Origin: Bog-473 sp963840435
GTDB taxonomy: Bacteria > Actinomycetota > Acidimicrobiia > Acidimicrobiales > RAAP-2
Assembly: GCA_963840435.1 (NCBI GenBank)
Contig: CAWIYY010000010.1
Coordinates: 310,001-374,000 of the forward strand
Reading direction: 5' to 3'
Length of the DNA stretch: 64,000 nucleotides
Shown here: positions 42,856 to 51,323 of the stretch, one piece after another
Layout: every line of letters begins with the position of its first letter
How positions within the stretch are numbered: position 1 is the stretch's first letter
Made by a program: the position numbers and the translations under genes
The notes under the pieces: generated by a model
The model's input: only the letters and a program-made list of their open reading frames with translations
Database searches by the model: none
Told to the model about the DNA's origin: nothing

Positions 42856-44667
42856 TCAGTCCACCAGCAGAGGCTCGGTCTCGGCAATGGCCTCTTGGGC
42901 CGAGACGTGCTCTGCGCTCCCGACGGGGATCTCCTCGCCCATCGCCGGGTCGTCCTGGTAGTGGTACTTGCCGCCCCGCAACAGGGAGGCGACCGCGCCG
43001 AGCAGGCACACGGCGGCGGCGAAGACGAAAGCCTCGGTGAGCCCCTTGTGGAAGGCGGGGGCGATCAGGTGGGGAAAGAATTGCCGGCTCGTCACATACG
43101 AGGCGGTGGCGTGGGGCAGATGGCCCAAGGCAGGACCCAACAGCACCTGGATCGGGTTGTAGCCCAGGAAGGCAGCGAAGAGGCTGCCCACTGGCGGGAG
43201 GTGCGAGGCCTTGGTGGCCACCGCGGTGGGCACGCCCTGCGCGGTCAGCCCGTGGAAGAGGGCACCGGGCAGGCTGGCCGCCAGCCCGAGGATCATCAGG
43301 GTGAAGAAGATCCCGATGGAGAGCACCTGGGCCGACGAGTTGAAGGTCCCCGCCATGCCGGCGCCCGAGCCGCGCTGGTTGGCCGGCAGGCTGTTCATGA
43401 TCCCTGTCTGGTTGGGCGCCACGAACATGCCCATGCCGACGGAGTTGAAGAAGATCACCACGGCGAATCCGGCGTAGGGGAAGTTGACCGGCAGGGTGAT
43501 CAGCAGGATGAAGGAAAGGGCGGCGATAACCAGCCCGCCCGTGGCGAAGGGACGGGCGCCGTAGCGGTCGGCCAGCAGACCGCTGAGCGGGGCCGAGAGC
43601 AGGAGTCCGATGGTCAGCGGGATCATGTAGATACCGGCCCAGAGCGGAGTCTGCTCGAAGCTGTAACCGTGCAGGGGCAACCAGATGCCCTGCAGCCAGA
43701 TGACGAGCATGAACATGAGGCCACCCCGACTCATGGACGCCAGGAAGCTGGCCACGTTGCCGGCCGTGAAGGCCCGGATGCGGAAGAGCTGGAGGCGGAA
43801 CATGGGGTGGGCCACCTTCGTCTCGATGATCCCGAACACCACGAGGATGGCGGCGCCCCCGATCAACTCCGCCAGCACGATGGGACTCGTCCACCCCATG
43901 GTGTGGCCGCCGTAGGGCAGCAACCCGTAGGTGATGCCGATCAGGATCAAGACCAGCCCGACGGCGAAGGTGGAGTTGCCGAGCCAGTCGATCTTGGCGG
44001 GGACGCGTGCGCTGTGGTCGACCAGCTTCACGTAGGCGAAGAGCGTGCCGAGAACGCCGACCGGGACCGAGACCAAGAAGACGAGGTGCCACTCGACCGG
44101 AGCGAGCAGGCCGCCCAGGACCAGCCCGACGAAGGACCCGGCGATGGCCATCGTGTTGTTGATGCCGAGCCCGAGCCCGCGCTTGTCGGCCGGGAAGGCG
44201 TCCGTGATGATCGCCGAGGAGTTGGCGAACAGCATCGCCCCACCGACGCCCTGGCCGATCCGCATCACGATCAACCACAGGGCGCCCTCCGTGCCCTTGA
44301 GCCAGGTCACGGCGAGGAGGAGGGAGAAGAGGGTGAAGACGGCGAAGCCGAGGTTGAAGATCTTCACCCGGCCGAACATGTCGCCCACCCGGCCCAGGGA
44401 CACCACCAGCACGGCCAGGACGACCATGAAACCCAGGAGCATCCAGAGCAGGTAGCCCGTGTTGCCCGGGGTCAGGGGATTGAGGCCGATGCCCCGGAAG
44501 ATGTCTGGCAGCGAAATCAGGACGATCGATTGGTTGATGAAGACCATCAACGTGCCCAGGGTGACCGTGGCGAGGGCGATCCATCGGTAATTGGACGGTT
44601 CGACGGCCGTGTCGATCAGGGACCCCCGGGCGCGGCCGTTGCTGGCAGGCGAGGTCGTGGAGCTCAT
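42856..44667 (-). CDS. DHA2-type MFS multidrug exporter (EmrB/QacA)
   Basis: A 603-residue transporter with 14 predicted membrane helices. Features include the DHA2 opening TLGTLMVFINQSIVLISLP and motif A LGRVGDMFGRVKIFNLG in the first loop. The C-terminal tail is hydrophilic. It should export drugs or other amphiphilic compounds using the proton gradient. It is the first gene of an operon with the MerR regulator. The start is ATG 44667 followed by MSSTTSPAS. Confidence 0.92.
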   Translation of the reverse strand: MSSTTSPASNGRARGSLIDTAVEPSNYRWIALATVTLGTLMVFINQSIVLISLPDIFRGIGLNPLTPGNTGYLLWMLLGFMVVLAVLVVSLGRVGDMFGRVKIFNLGFAVFTLFSLLLAVTWLKGTEGALWLIVMRIGQGVGGAMLFANSSAIITDAFPADKRGLGLGINNTMAIAGSFVGLVLGGLLAPVEWHLVFLVSVPVGVLGTLFAYVKLVDHSARVPAKIDWLGNSTFAVGLVLILIGITYGLLPYGGHTMGWTSPIVLAELIGGAAILVVFGIIETKVAHPMFRLQLFRIRAFTAGNVASFLASMSRGGLMFMLVIWLQGIWLPLHGYSFEQTPLWAGIYMIPLTIGLLLSAPLSGLLADRYGARPFATGGLVIAALSFILLITLPVNFPYAGFAVVIFFNSVGMGMFVAPNQTGIMNSLPANQRGSGAGMAGTFNSSAQVLSIGIFFTLMILGLAASLPGALFHGLTAQGVPTAVATKASHLPPVGSLFAAFLGYNPIQVLLGPALGHLPHATASYVTSRQFFPHLIAPAFHKGLTEAFVFAAAVCLLGAVASLLRGGKYHYQDDPAMGEEIPVGSAEHVSAQEAIAETEPLLVD

Positions 44668-44677
44668 TGCCAGAAGT

Positions 44678-44695
44678 TTAACGTTAACGTCAAGG
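44678..44695. promoter_or_regulatory. MerR-type operator/promoter candidate
   Basis: The overlapping palindromes TTAACGTTAA (44678-44687) and ACGTTAACGT (44681-44690) lie just upstream of the MFS start. On the minus strand, CTTGACGTTAACGTTAAA resembles MerR-type promoters in which a dyad lies between -35 (TTGACG) and -10. Confidence 0.65.
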
Positions 44696-44746
44696 TACTA
44701 GAACACGGCGGGCGGAGGCCGGCCTGCCTCCGCCCGTTCGGGCAGG

Positions 44747-45373
44747 TCAGCCGCCTTGTGGGACCCCGACCGCTGGCACTGTGAGCGCCGCCTCGAAGAC
44801 GGCGGCCACGTCCTGGGAGTAGGTCATGGCCATCCGGCTTCCGAGCTGGGTCACGGACATGAGCACCGAGAGCATCAGGGCCACCACCCCGTTTCCCACC
44901 AGCACGGGATCGATGTCGGGGCGCACCGCGCCGGCCGCCTGGCCGGTGCGCAGGCGCTCCGTGCACTCCTTGCGCAGCTCGTTGAGGGCGGGGATCTCGA
45001 GCACGCGCCCCGTGACGTCGGGTTCGAGCCCGGCCAGCAGGCGGCGGGCCAGAGGGTGGCGCTCCACCGCGTCGACCAGGGTGAAGATGAGCGTGTCGTG
45101 CCAGCGCCGGATGTCGGGCACCTCCATCACCGTGGCCAGGCCCTCTCCGATCACCGCCGCCGCGTCCTCGTCCACCGCCGCCAGAAACAGGGCCTCCTTG
45201 TTGGGAAAGTAGGCGTAGGCCACCGTGCCGCCCACCCCCGCATCCCGGGCGATATCGGCCACCGAGGTGGAGCGGAAGCCGTCTCGCCCGAACCGTTCGA
45301 TGGCCGCCGCCAGGATGCTCCGGCGGGTCTGGATCCCCTTGGTGGGTCCTCCTTCGTCGGCTGGCGGCGGCAC
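44747..45373 (-). CDS. TetR-family regulator
   Basis: A 208-residue regulator with the TetR DNA-binding domain at residues about 15-60 (RRSILAAAIERFGRDGF...SVADIARDAGVGGTVAYAYFPNKEALF) and a helical ligand-binding C-terminus. It is divergent from a flavin monooxygenase gene, and the short gap between them has a dyad (45392-45418). It therefore probably represses the monooxygenase-SDR pair until a substrate is present. Confidence 0.94.
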   Translation of the reverse strand: MPPPADEGGPTKGIQTRRSILAAAIERFGRDGFRSTSVADIARDAGVGGTVAYAYFPNKEALFLAAVDEDAAAVIGEGLATVMEVPDIRRWHDTLIFTLVDAVERHPLARRLLAGLEPDVTGRVLEIPALNELRKECTERLRTGQAAGAVRPDIDPVLVGNGVVALMLSVLMSVTQLGSRMAMTYSQDVAAVFEAALTVPAVGVPQGG

Positions 45374-45391
45374 GGTTCCTCTTCCGAATAG

Positions 45392-45418
45392 AGTATTTGA
45401 GTAAATCCCTCATATACT
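45392..45418. promoter_or_regulatory. TetR operator candidate
   Basis: AGTATTTGAG (45392-45401) and CTCATATACT (45409-45418) are inverted arms with one mismatch and a 7-base spacer, in the AT-rich gap between the TetR gene and the flavin monooxygenase gene. Confidence 0.6.
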
Positions 45419-45456
45419 TTACCATCCACCGGGTGAGCGGAGCGGGAGGCAGAGAC

Positions 45457-47001
45457 GTGACACTGGCGACCATGAAATCCGGTGACACCCTCGCCGCGCC
45501 CGGCGACGGTCCCCAGCCCGAGCACCTCGACGTCCTCGTCGTCGGCGCCGGCCTCTCGGGAATCGGTGCCGCCCACTACCTCCAGACCGAATGCCCGTGG
45601 GCCAGCTATGCCATCTTCGAGGCACGCGGCTCCATCGGGGGCACCTGGGACCTGTTCCGCTACCCCGGCATCCGCTCGGACTCGGACATGCACACCCTGG
45701 GGTACTCCTTCCGGCCCTGGGACGGCGAGAAGTCGATCGCCGACGGAGATTCCATCCTCCAGTACATCAAGGACACTGCTGCCGAATCCGGCATCGACCG
45801 GCGCATCCGTTTCGATCACCGGATCGTCGCCGCCGACTGGTCCACCGACGAGGCGCGCTGGCGGATCACGGCGCGGCGCGGGGATGGCGCGACCTTCACC
45901 CTCACTGCGGGCTTCCTCTTCTCCTGCACGGGCTACTACCGCTACGACCACGGGTACCTGCCCGACTTCGATGGCATGCGCGAGTTCGAGGGGACCCTGA
46001 TCCACCCCCAGCACTGGCCAGAGGACCTCGACTTCATCAACAAGCGCGTCGTCGTCATCGGGAGCGGCGCCACCGCCATGACGCTGGTTCCGGCCTTGGC
46101 CCGCTCGGCGGCCCACGTAACCATGCTGCAGCGCTCGCCGAGCTACGTCGCCTCCCTGCCGCAGCGCAGCCCCATCGCCGCGTTCTTCCGCAGAGTGCTG
46201 CCCCGGCAGTCGGCCGGCACGGCGGCCAAGTGGGCGCACGCGTTGATGACCCAGAGCTTCTACGCCGTGAGCCGCCGCTACCCCGAGCAGGTGAAGCGCT
46301 TCCTGCGCAAGGGTCTCGAGCGCGAGCTGCCCGCCGGGTACGACATCGACACCCACTTCACGCCGCGCTACAACCCATGGGACCAGCGTTTCTGCGCGGT
46401 GCCCGACGGCGACCTCTTCAAGGCGATCCGGGAGGGGAGCGCCTCCGTCGTAACCGACACCGTCGAGCGGTTCACCAGGACCGGGGTGCTGCTCAGCTCC
46501 GGCCAGGAGCTCCAAGCGGACATCGTGGTCACGGCCACCGGGCTCGAGCTCCTCTTCCTCGGTGGCATCGACCTGAGCGTCGACGGGGCCGCGGTGAACC
46601 CGGCCGGCCGGCTCACCTACAAGGGCATGATGATCGAAGGCGTTCCAAACCTGGCCGTCGCCATCGGGTACACGAACGCCTCGTGGACCCTCAAGTGCGA
46701 CCTCACGTGCCAGTACGTGTGCCGCCTCCTCGATTTCATGCGCAGTCAGGGCCAGACCCAGTGCGTGCCCTGCAACGCCGACCCCGCGGTGTCCGACGGC
46801 GGGCCGCTGCTCGGGCTCACGTCGGGCTACATCCAGCGCTCGGCTCACCTGCTGCCCCAACAGGGCACCCGCCCCCCCTGGATGGTGCACCAGAGCTACC
46901 TGCGCGACTACCGCGCCTTGCGCATGAGCGAGGTCGACGACGGCGTCATGGAGTTCAGCCGTCCCGGCGTCCGGAGCGACGCCGTCACCGTGGCCTCGTG
47001 A
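45457..47001 (+). CDS. FAD-dependent monooxygenase, Baeyer-Villiger type
   Basis: A 514-residue flavoprotein. The FAD-binding motif GAGLSGIG lies near residues 27-34, and the BVMO fingerprint F-x-G-x-x-x-H-x-x-x-W appears as FEGTLIHPQHWP (about 179-190). The NADPH-binding motif is GSGATAMT. GGAGG 7 bases upstream of GTG 45457 makes this the start. Such enzymes insert oxygen next to a ketone carbonyl or oxidise N/S atoms. The SDR gene follows after 25 bases, suggesting a pathway of alcohol/ketone conversion and ring or chain oxidation. Confidence 0.92.
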   Translation: MTLATMKSGDTLAAPGDGPQPEHLDVLVVGAGLSGIGAAHYLQTECPWASYAIFEARGSIGGTWDLFRYPGIRSDSDMHTLGYSFRPWDGEKSIADGDSILQYIKDTAAESGIDRRIRFDHRIVAADWSTDEARWRITARRGDGATFTLTAGFLFSCTGYYRYDHGYLPDFDGMREFEGTLIHPQHWPEDLDFINKRVVVIGSGATAMTLVPALARSAAHVTMLQRSPSYVASLPQRSPIAAFFRRVLPRQSAGTAAKWAHALMTQSFYAVSRRYPEQVKRFLRKGLERELPAGYDIDTHFTPRYNPWDQRFCAVPDGDLFKAIREGSASVVTDTVERFTRTGVLLSSGQELQADIVVTATGLELLFLGGIDLSVDGAAVNPAGRLTYKGMMIEGVPNLAVAIGYTNASWTLKCDLTCQYVCRLLDFMRSQGQTQCVPCNADPAVSDGGPLLGLTSGYIQRSAHLLPQQGTRPPWMVHQSYLRDYRALRMSEVDDGVMEFSRPGVRSDAVTVAS

Positions 47002-47026
47002 TCCGGACCCGGCGAGACGAGCCGGC

Positions 47027-47860
47027 ATGAAGAACTTCACGGGGCGCGTGGCCGCCATCACCGGCGCCGGCTCGGGCATTGGCCGGGCGCTGGCCAAGGA
47101 CCTGGCCCGGCGCGGCGCCCACGTCGCGCTGTGCGACATCGACGAGGGTGGGCTGGCGGAGACGGCTTCTCTGTGCGAAGGCCTCGGCGTGAAGGTCACG
47201 TCCCAGCGGGTCGACGTGGCCGACCGGGCTGCCGTCTACGCCTGGGCCGACCAGGTGATGGCCGACCACGGCCAGGTCAACCTGGTCGTGAACAACGCCG
47301 GCGTCGCCCTCGGGGCCACCGTCGAAGCCATGTCCTACGAGGACTTCGAGTGGCTGATGAACATCAACTTCTGGGGCGTGGTCTACGGCACCAAAGCTTT
47401 CCTGCCCTACCTCAAGGCCTCCGGTGAGGGCCATGTGGTGAACCTCTCGAGCGTGTTCGGGCTCGTCAGCGTGCCGTCCCAGTCGGCCTACAACGCGGCC
47501 AAGTTCGCGGTGCGCGGCTTCACCGACACCCTGCGCATGGAGCTCGAGATCGAGGGCGCCCCGGTCTCGGTCACCACGATCCATCCGGGTGGCATCAAGA
47601 CAAACATCGCGCGCAACGCCCGCATGGATCCGAGCATGACCGAGACGGTGGGCGGCGGCGAGAAGGCACGGGCGGCCATGGAGCGCGTCTTCATCACCTC
47701 GCCCGAGAAGGCGGCCCGCCAGATCCTGGCCGCGGTGCAGCGTGACCGGCGGCGCGCCCTCATCGGACCCGACGCCAAGGTGATCGACTTCGTCTCCCGC
47801 CTGCCGGCTTCGCTCTACCAGAACGCTCTGGCTAGGGGAGCCCGCCGGGCCCGTCGCTGA
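47027..47860 (+). CDS. Short-chain dehydrogenase/reductase
   Basis: A 277-residue classical SDR with the cofactor motif TGAGSGIG (about residues 12-19), NNAG in the central sheet, and the catalytic Ser142, Tyr155 and Lys159 in SSVFGLVSVPSQSAYNAAK. D at the end of the second strand (LCDIDEGG) suggests preference for NAD(H). It lies 25 bases after the Baeyer-Villiger-type monooxygenase and is probably cotranscribed, perhaps supplying its ketone substrate from an alcohol. Confidence 0.93.
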   Translation: MKNFTGRVAAITGAGSGIGRALAKDLARRGAHVALCDIDEGGLAETASLCEGLGVKVTSQRVDVADRAAVYAWADQVMADHGQVNLVVNNAGVALGATVEAMSYEDFEWLMNINFWGVVYGTKAFLPYLKASGEGHVVNLSSVFGLVSVPSQSAYNAAKFAVRGFTDTLRMELEIEGAPVSVTTIHPGGIKTNIARNARMDPSMTETVGGGEKARAAMERVFITSPEKAARQILAAVQRDRRRALIGPDAKVIDFVSRLPASLYQNALARGARRARR

Positions 47861-48027
47861 GCGGCCCGGTCTCCCAGACCGGCGCATCGGAGAGCCCGAA
47901 ACCAGCGCCGGCGTGTGGTGCGATGAGGTGGCCTGGCCGCCGCATCGAGGTTGCCTCCAGCTCTTCCGGCGGGCTCAGCTGCCCGCATACTGGACATTTA
48001 CCTCTCCAGCGCCCCACAATCGCGGGC

Positions 48028-48582
48028 GTGGAATCACCCTCGTTGATCGTGACCCTGTTCCGCTGGCCCGGCGCGTTGCTGCGGCTGCCCACCACCGCGC
48101 TGACCGCCATGGATGCCATCAACGACATGGCCGAGCGGATGGACCGGCTCATGACGCTGCTCGAGCGGTTGGAGGGAGGGGTCAACAAGGCCGGGTCGGG
48201 CATCGACCTGGCCGCCCTGGGCATCTCGCACGCGGTGACCGGACTGGAGCAGGCCGTCGGCACGCTCGACGCATCGCTGCCCTCGCTGTCCGACTCGGCG
48301 TCGGCGCTGCGCGGCCTGACCGAACGCTTGAGCAGCGTCGCCATTGAGCTGGCCTCCGAGCTTCCGAAGGCGACGAAGTCGCTGCAAGAAATCTCCCCCG
48401 AGCTCTCCACCGTCGTCGGATTGCTCGACGAGCGCTTCGCCCACCTCGACGGGGTCGTCACCGAGCTGGCCCGGCTGGTGGAGGCCGTCGTGGGCACCAT
48501 CCCCGGTATGCGCCGCGTCCTGCGCGCTAGTCCGCCCCCGGCCGACACGACCCCTCCGGCGGCCGAAGCCCGGCCGGCCTGA
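48028..48582 (+). CDS. Helical protein of unknown function
   Basis: A 184-residue protein, short hydrophobic N-terminus (VESPSLIVTLFRWPGALL) and then long amphipathic helical stretches (AINDMAERMDRLMTLLERLE...) that suggest a coiled coil, ending in a Pro/Ala tail. I do not recognise a family. GTG at 48028 was chosen over an upstream ATG because the extension is low complexity. It is followed by the next gene after 28 bases, so the two may be one transcript. Confidence 0.6.
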   Translation: MESPSLIVTLFRWPGALLRLPTTALTAMDAINDMAERMDRLMTLLERLEGGVNKAGSGIDLAALGISHAVTGLEQAVGTLDASLPSLSDSASALRGLTERLSSVAIELASELPKATKSLQEISPELSTVVGLLDERFAHLDGVVTELARLVEAVVGTIPGMRRVLRASPPPADTTPPAAEARPA

Positions 48583-48610
48583 CCACTTCGATTTCCCAGG
48601 AGTCCGCGCC

Positions 48611-49360
48611 ATGGCCCAGAACCAACAAGCCGCACTCGACGTGGTACGGCGGACGTCCGTGCAGATCCATGACATCGGGACGGCCGTCTATCTCAGCCCC
48701 GACGTATTCGGGTGGGCGGCGGAGTGGGGCTGGACCAATCCCTTCTCCTTCTACTTCGCGGGGCGCGGCGGCATGCTGGGCGACGTCAGCCACGACGTGG
48801 TGACATCGGCCCTCGGGTGGTTCGAGCCCGATGCGGTCAAGGCGATGTACGGCGAGGGCGCGGCGGTCGCCGGCTCCGTACAGGCAGGGACACGCATGGC
48901 GGAAGCGCACTCGAAGTGGGGACGCAAGCACTTCGCCGGCGTCGAAGGACTCGAGGACCATGTCGCCGTGACCGAGGAACTGGTGGACGGCATCGAAGGT
49001 GCGGCCATCCCGCTGTTCGTGGGCTGGCGCAACGCGGCGCGCTGCGAGACGGCTGCGGGCCGGGCCGCCCAACTCATGCAGATGCTGCGCGAGTGGCGGG
49101 GCGGGCTCCACCTGGTTTCCACGACGGCCGTCGGTCTGACCCCTCTCGAGGCCATCCTCACCAACGAGGGCGAGGGCCAGGCGAAGTTCTTCGGCTGGAC
49201 CGCACCCTTCCCCGACATCGAGTCGATCAGGGCCAAGCATGACGAGGCCGAGGCCATGACCGACCGCCTGTGCGCCCAGACCCTGGCCCAGGCACTGGAC
49301 GAGTCGAAATTCGGTGCCTTCGAGGCAGCGGTCAGTACGCTCCGCGCCGCGACGCCCTGA
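48611..49360 (+). CDS. SCO6745-like helical protein
   Basis: A 249-residue, mainly helical protein. The sequence opens MAQNQQAALDVVRRTSVQIHDIGTAVYLSPDVFGWAAEWG, and the central part has WFEPDAVKAMYGEG... then LEDHVAVTEELVDGIEGAA, as in an actinobacterial protein family known as SCO6745-like. The function of that family is unknown to me. No catalytic motif or membrane segment is visible. A GC-rich hairpin (CTCTCC/GGAGAG, about 49370-49390) follows the stop and may terminate transcription. Confidence 0.65.
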   Translation: MAQNQQAALDVVRRTSVQIHDIGTAVYLSPDVFGWAAEWGWTNPFSFYFAGRGGMLGDVSHDVVTSALGWFEPDAVKAMYGEGAAVAGSVQAGTRMAEAHSKWGRKHFAGVEGLEDHVAVTEELVDGIEGAAIPLFVGWRNAARCETAAGRAAQLMQMLREWRGGLHLVSTTAVGLTPLEAILTNEGEGQAKFFGWTAPFPDIESIRAKHDEAEAMTDRLCAQTLAQALDESKFGAFEAAVSTLRAATP

Positions 49361-49474
49361 CCCCCGCCCCGCTCTCCCGTCCCGGAGAGGGCGGAAACCG
49401 GGAACCGGCTACAGTGAGGGACCGCCCGTCGGGAGGCCATAGGCCGTCCGGTGGGTGTACGGCGTAGCCGTTTC

Positions 49475-49552
49475 GGACCTGTGGTGCAGCTCGGAGTGCA
49501 CGCCGCCCTGTCAAGGCGGAGGTCGCGGGTTCAAATCCCGTCAGGTCCGCCA
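49475..49552 (+). tRNA. tRNA-Asp (anticodon GTC)
   Basis: Acceptor arms GGACCTG/CAGGTCC, anticodon stem CCGCC/GGCGG with loop CTGTCAA (GTC at 34-36), and T-loop TTCAAAT. The 3' CCA is encoded (49550-49552). It is the first of a pair with the tRNA-Phe gene 42 bases further on, an arrangement common in actinobacteria. Confidence 0.95.
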
Positions 49553-49594
49553 CCGAGATCCAGCCCGCCGGCGGCTGGCGGAACGAGGTGACCC

Positions 49595-49667
49595 GGTCGG
49601 GTAGCTCAGTTGGTAGAGCGCGCGCCTGAAAAGCGTGAGGTCACCGGATCGACGCCGGTCCCGACCA
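49595..49667 (+). tRNA. tRNA-Phe (anticodon GAA) with unusual T-loop
   Basis: Acceptor GGTCGGG/CCCGACC, D-arm TAGCTCAGTTGGTAGAGC and anticodon loop CTGAAAA (GAA) are normal. The T-loop reads ATCGACG between ACCGG and CCGGT, so position 54, normally T in bacterial elongator tRNAs, is A. CCA is not encoded. An echo of part of it lies at 49741-49765. Confidence 0.9.
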
Positions 49668-49740
49668 CCGGGAAGCGCCCCGACCGGGGCGTGCCTTGTC
49701 TCGACTGTTCCATCAGACCGGAGATGACCGCTCTCTCGTG

Positions 49741-49765
49741 AAGCGTGAGGTCGCCTGGTCGACGC
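49741..49765 (+). repeat. Partial copy of the tRNA-Phe 3' half
   Basis: This 25-base segment matches tRNA-Phe positions 49631-49655 at 22 of 25 sites, 110 bases downstream and in the same orientation. It contains no anticodon, so it is not a gene; it could be a duplication remnant or a former attachment-site repeat. Confidence 0.6.
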
Positions 49766-49880
49766 GTCTGACTCTCAGGAGTCCTCGTCTTCTGCAGCGA
49801 GGACGCTGGGGCATGCCGCACGAAGCGTCGTCGAGGAAGCCCCGGCACTGAGTTGGATCGTCGGTCAGACTGCGTGTCCC

Positions 49881-51215
49881 ATGAGCCGTCCAGACACGAA
49901 GTACGTGGCCGTCGGGGATGCTGACGTTGCCTACCAGGTCCTCGGAGAAGGACCCTCCGACCTCCTGTTCTTCATCGGACTTGGCAGCAACGTCGAGATG
50001 GCGTGGGAAGACCCAGACATTGCCGACTTCCTCAGACGGCTGGCGTCGTTACGCCGCTTGATCCTTCTTGATCGACGAGGCACAGGGGCATCTGACGGTG
50101 TGCCGCGTCACGCCATACCGACATGGGAAGAATGGACGGAGGACATCGAGACCGTCCTCAACGCGGTCGACTCCGAGCGGACATCGATCCTCGCGACGGT
50201 CGACGCTGGCCCGATCGCGATCCTCTACGCCGCTGCACATCCCGAACGGGTCGATTCCCTGGTGTTGTGCAATACCACTGCCCGATATCTGATCGCCGAC
50301 GACTATCCGATCGGCATGACACCTGAGGCACTCGATTTCGTCATCGAGTTCCTCCGGACCCACTGGGGTACGCCGGAGTTCCTCTCCCTTGCTGGTGCCG
50401 CTGGCCCGGAGGACCCAGTTCGCCGCGATGCCCTGGCTCGGCTCTTCCGGTCGTCGGTCACCCCCAGAACCGCGGCGGCACAGTACGACTACCTGCTTCG
50501 CAACCTCGATGTGCGCCCAGTGCTACCGCTCCTCCGCGCGCCGACACTGGTCCTCAGCGCGGACAATCCAAGCTTTCTTCCCATTGCTCATGGGCGCTAT
50601 GTGGCCGAGCACATTGAAGGGTCCAAGTTCGTCGCGCTACCGGGCAAGGACATGTTGATCTTCGGTCAGCGGGACGTGGTCTTCGACGAAGTGGCCGAGT
50701 TCTTGACCGGCACGAGACCCGTACTCGACATCGACCGGGTACTGGTATCTGTACTCTTCACCGATATCGTCGGATCGACCGAGCGTGCAGCATCACTCGG
50801 TGATCAACGCTGGCGGTCTCTGTTGGATCGGCATGATCAAATTGTCCGCGAACAACTGCGGATATTCCGAGGTCGGGAAGTCAATACGACGGGAGACGGC
50901 TTCGTCGCCTCATTCGATGGTCCGGCTCGAGCTATTCGTTGTGGCCAGGTGATCGTCGACACCACCCGAGCCCTCGATATCGAGCTCCGGCTGGGTCTCC
51001 ACACGGGTGAGTGCGAAGTGAGAGGCGACGATCTCGGCGGCCTCGCAGTCCACATCGCCGCTCGGATCGGTTCTCTGGCATCACCGAACGAGGTCCTCGT
51101 CTCGAGCACCGTCAAGGATCTCGTGGTCGGCTCGGGTATCGAGTTCCAGGATCGCGGGAGCCACGAGCTGAAGGGCGTACCCGGGAGTTGGCACTTGTTC
51201 CGCGTCGAGAGCTGA
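49881..51215 (+). CDS. Alpha/beta-hydrolase-like sensor fused to a class III nucleotidyl cyclase
   Basis: A 444-residue protein. Residues about 8-275 have an alpha/beta-hydrolase fold (LDRRGTGASDG, ILYAAAHPERVDSLVL), but the nucleophile-elbow Ser is replaced by Asp (D108 in ATVDAG) and the usual histidine near 258 by Met (LPGKDMLIFG), so normal hydrolase activity is doubtful. Residues about 285-440 are a class III cyclase with D295 (FTDIVGST) and D339 (TTGDGF). The transition-state Asn is H391 in AVHIAARI, with Arg395 retained. The likely role is a sensor that binds a small ligand in the dead hydrolase pocket and controls the cyclase. ATG at 49881 is used. Confidence 0.88.
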   Translation: MSRPDTKYVAVGDADVAYQVLGEGPSDLLFFIGLGSNVEMAWEDPDIADFLRRLASLRRLILLDRRGTGASDGVPRHAIPTWEEWTEDIETVLNAVDSERTSILATVDAGPIAILYAAAHPERVDSLVLCNTTARYLIADDYPIGMTPEALDFVIEFLRTHWGTPEFLSLAGAAGPEDPVRRDALARLFRSSVTPRTAAAQYDYLLRNLDVRPVLPLLRAPTLVLSADNPSFLPIAHGRYVAEHIEGSKFVALPGKDMLIFGQRDVVFDEVAEFLTGTRPVLDIDRVLVSVLFTDIVGSTERAASLGDQRWRSLLDRHDQIVREQLRIFRGREVNTTGDGFVASFDGPARAIRCGQVIVDTTRALDIELRLGLHTGECEVRGDDLGGLAVHIAARIGSLASPNEVLVSSTVKDLVVGSGIEFQDRGSHELKGVPGSWHLFRVES

Positions 51216-51291
51216 CCTGATCGTTCGGGGCCGCCCAGACACGGCGCTGGCGGAAGAGAGTGGCTGGACCAGCTCGTGTGCGCGGTGTACG

Positions 51292-51302
51292 ATACTGAGT
51301 AT
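51292..51302. promoter_or_regulatory. Small palindrome upstream of membrane gene
   Basis: ATACT-G-AGTAT lies 22 bases before the GTG start of the following gene and may be an operator. It is short, so chance occurrence is possible. Confidence 0.35.
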
Positions 51303-51323
51303 GCTACCTAGGATAGGGCGGCG

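Noticed and set aside
42838..44784. 648-residue frame on the plus strand, His/Asp/Glu-rich
   Set aside because: Antisense to the MFS exporter. Its His-richness mirrors membrane-protein codons and is not a metal-binding protein.
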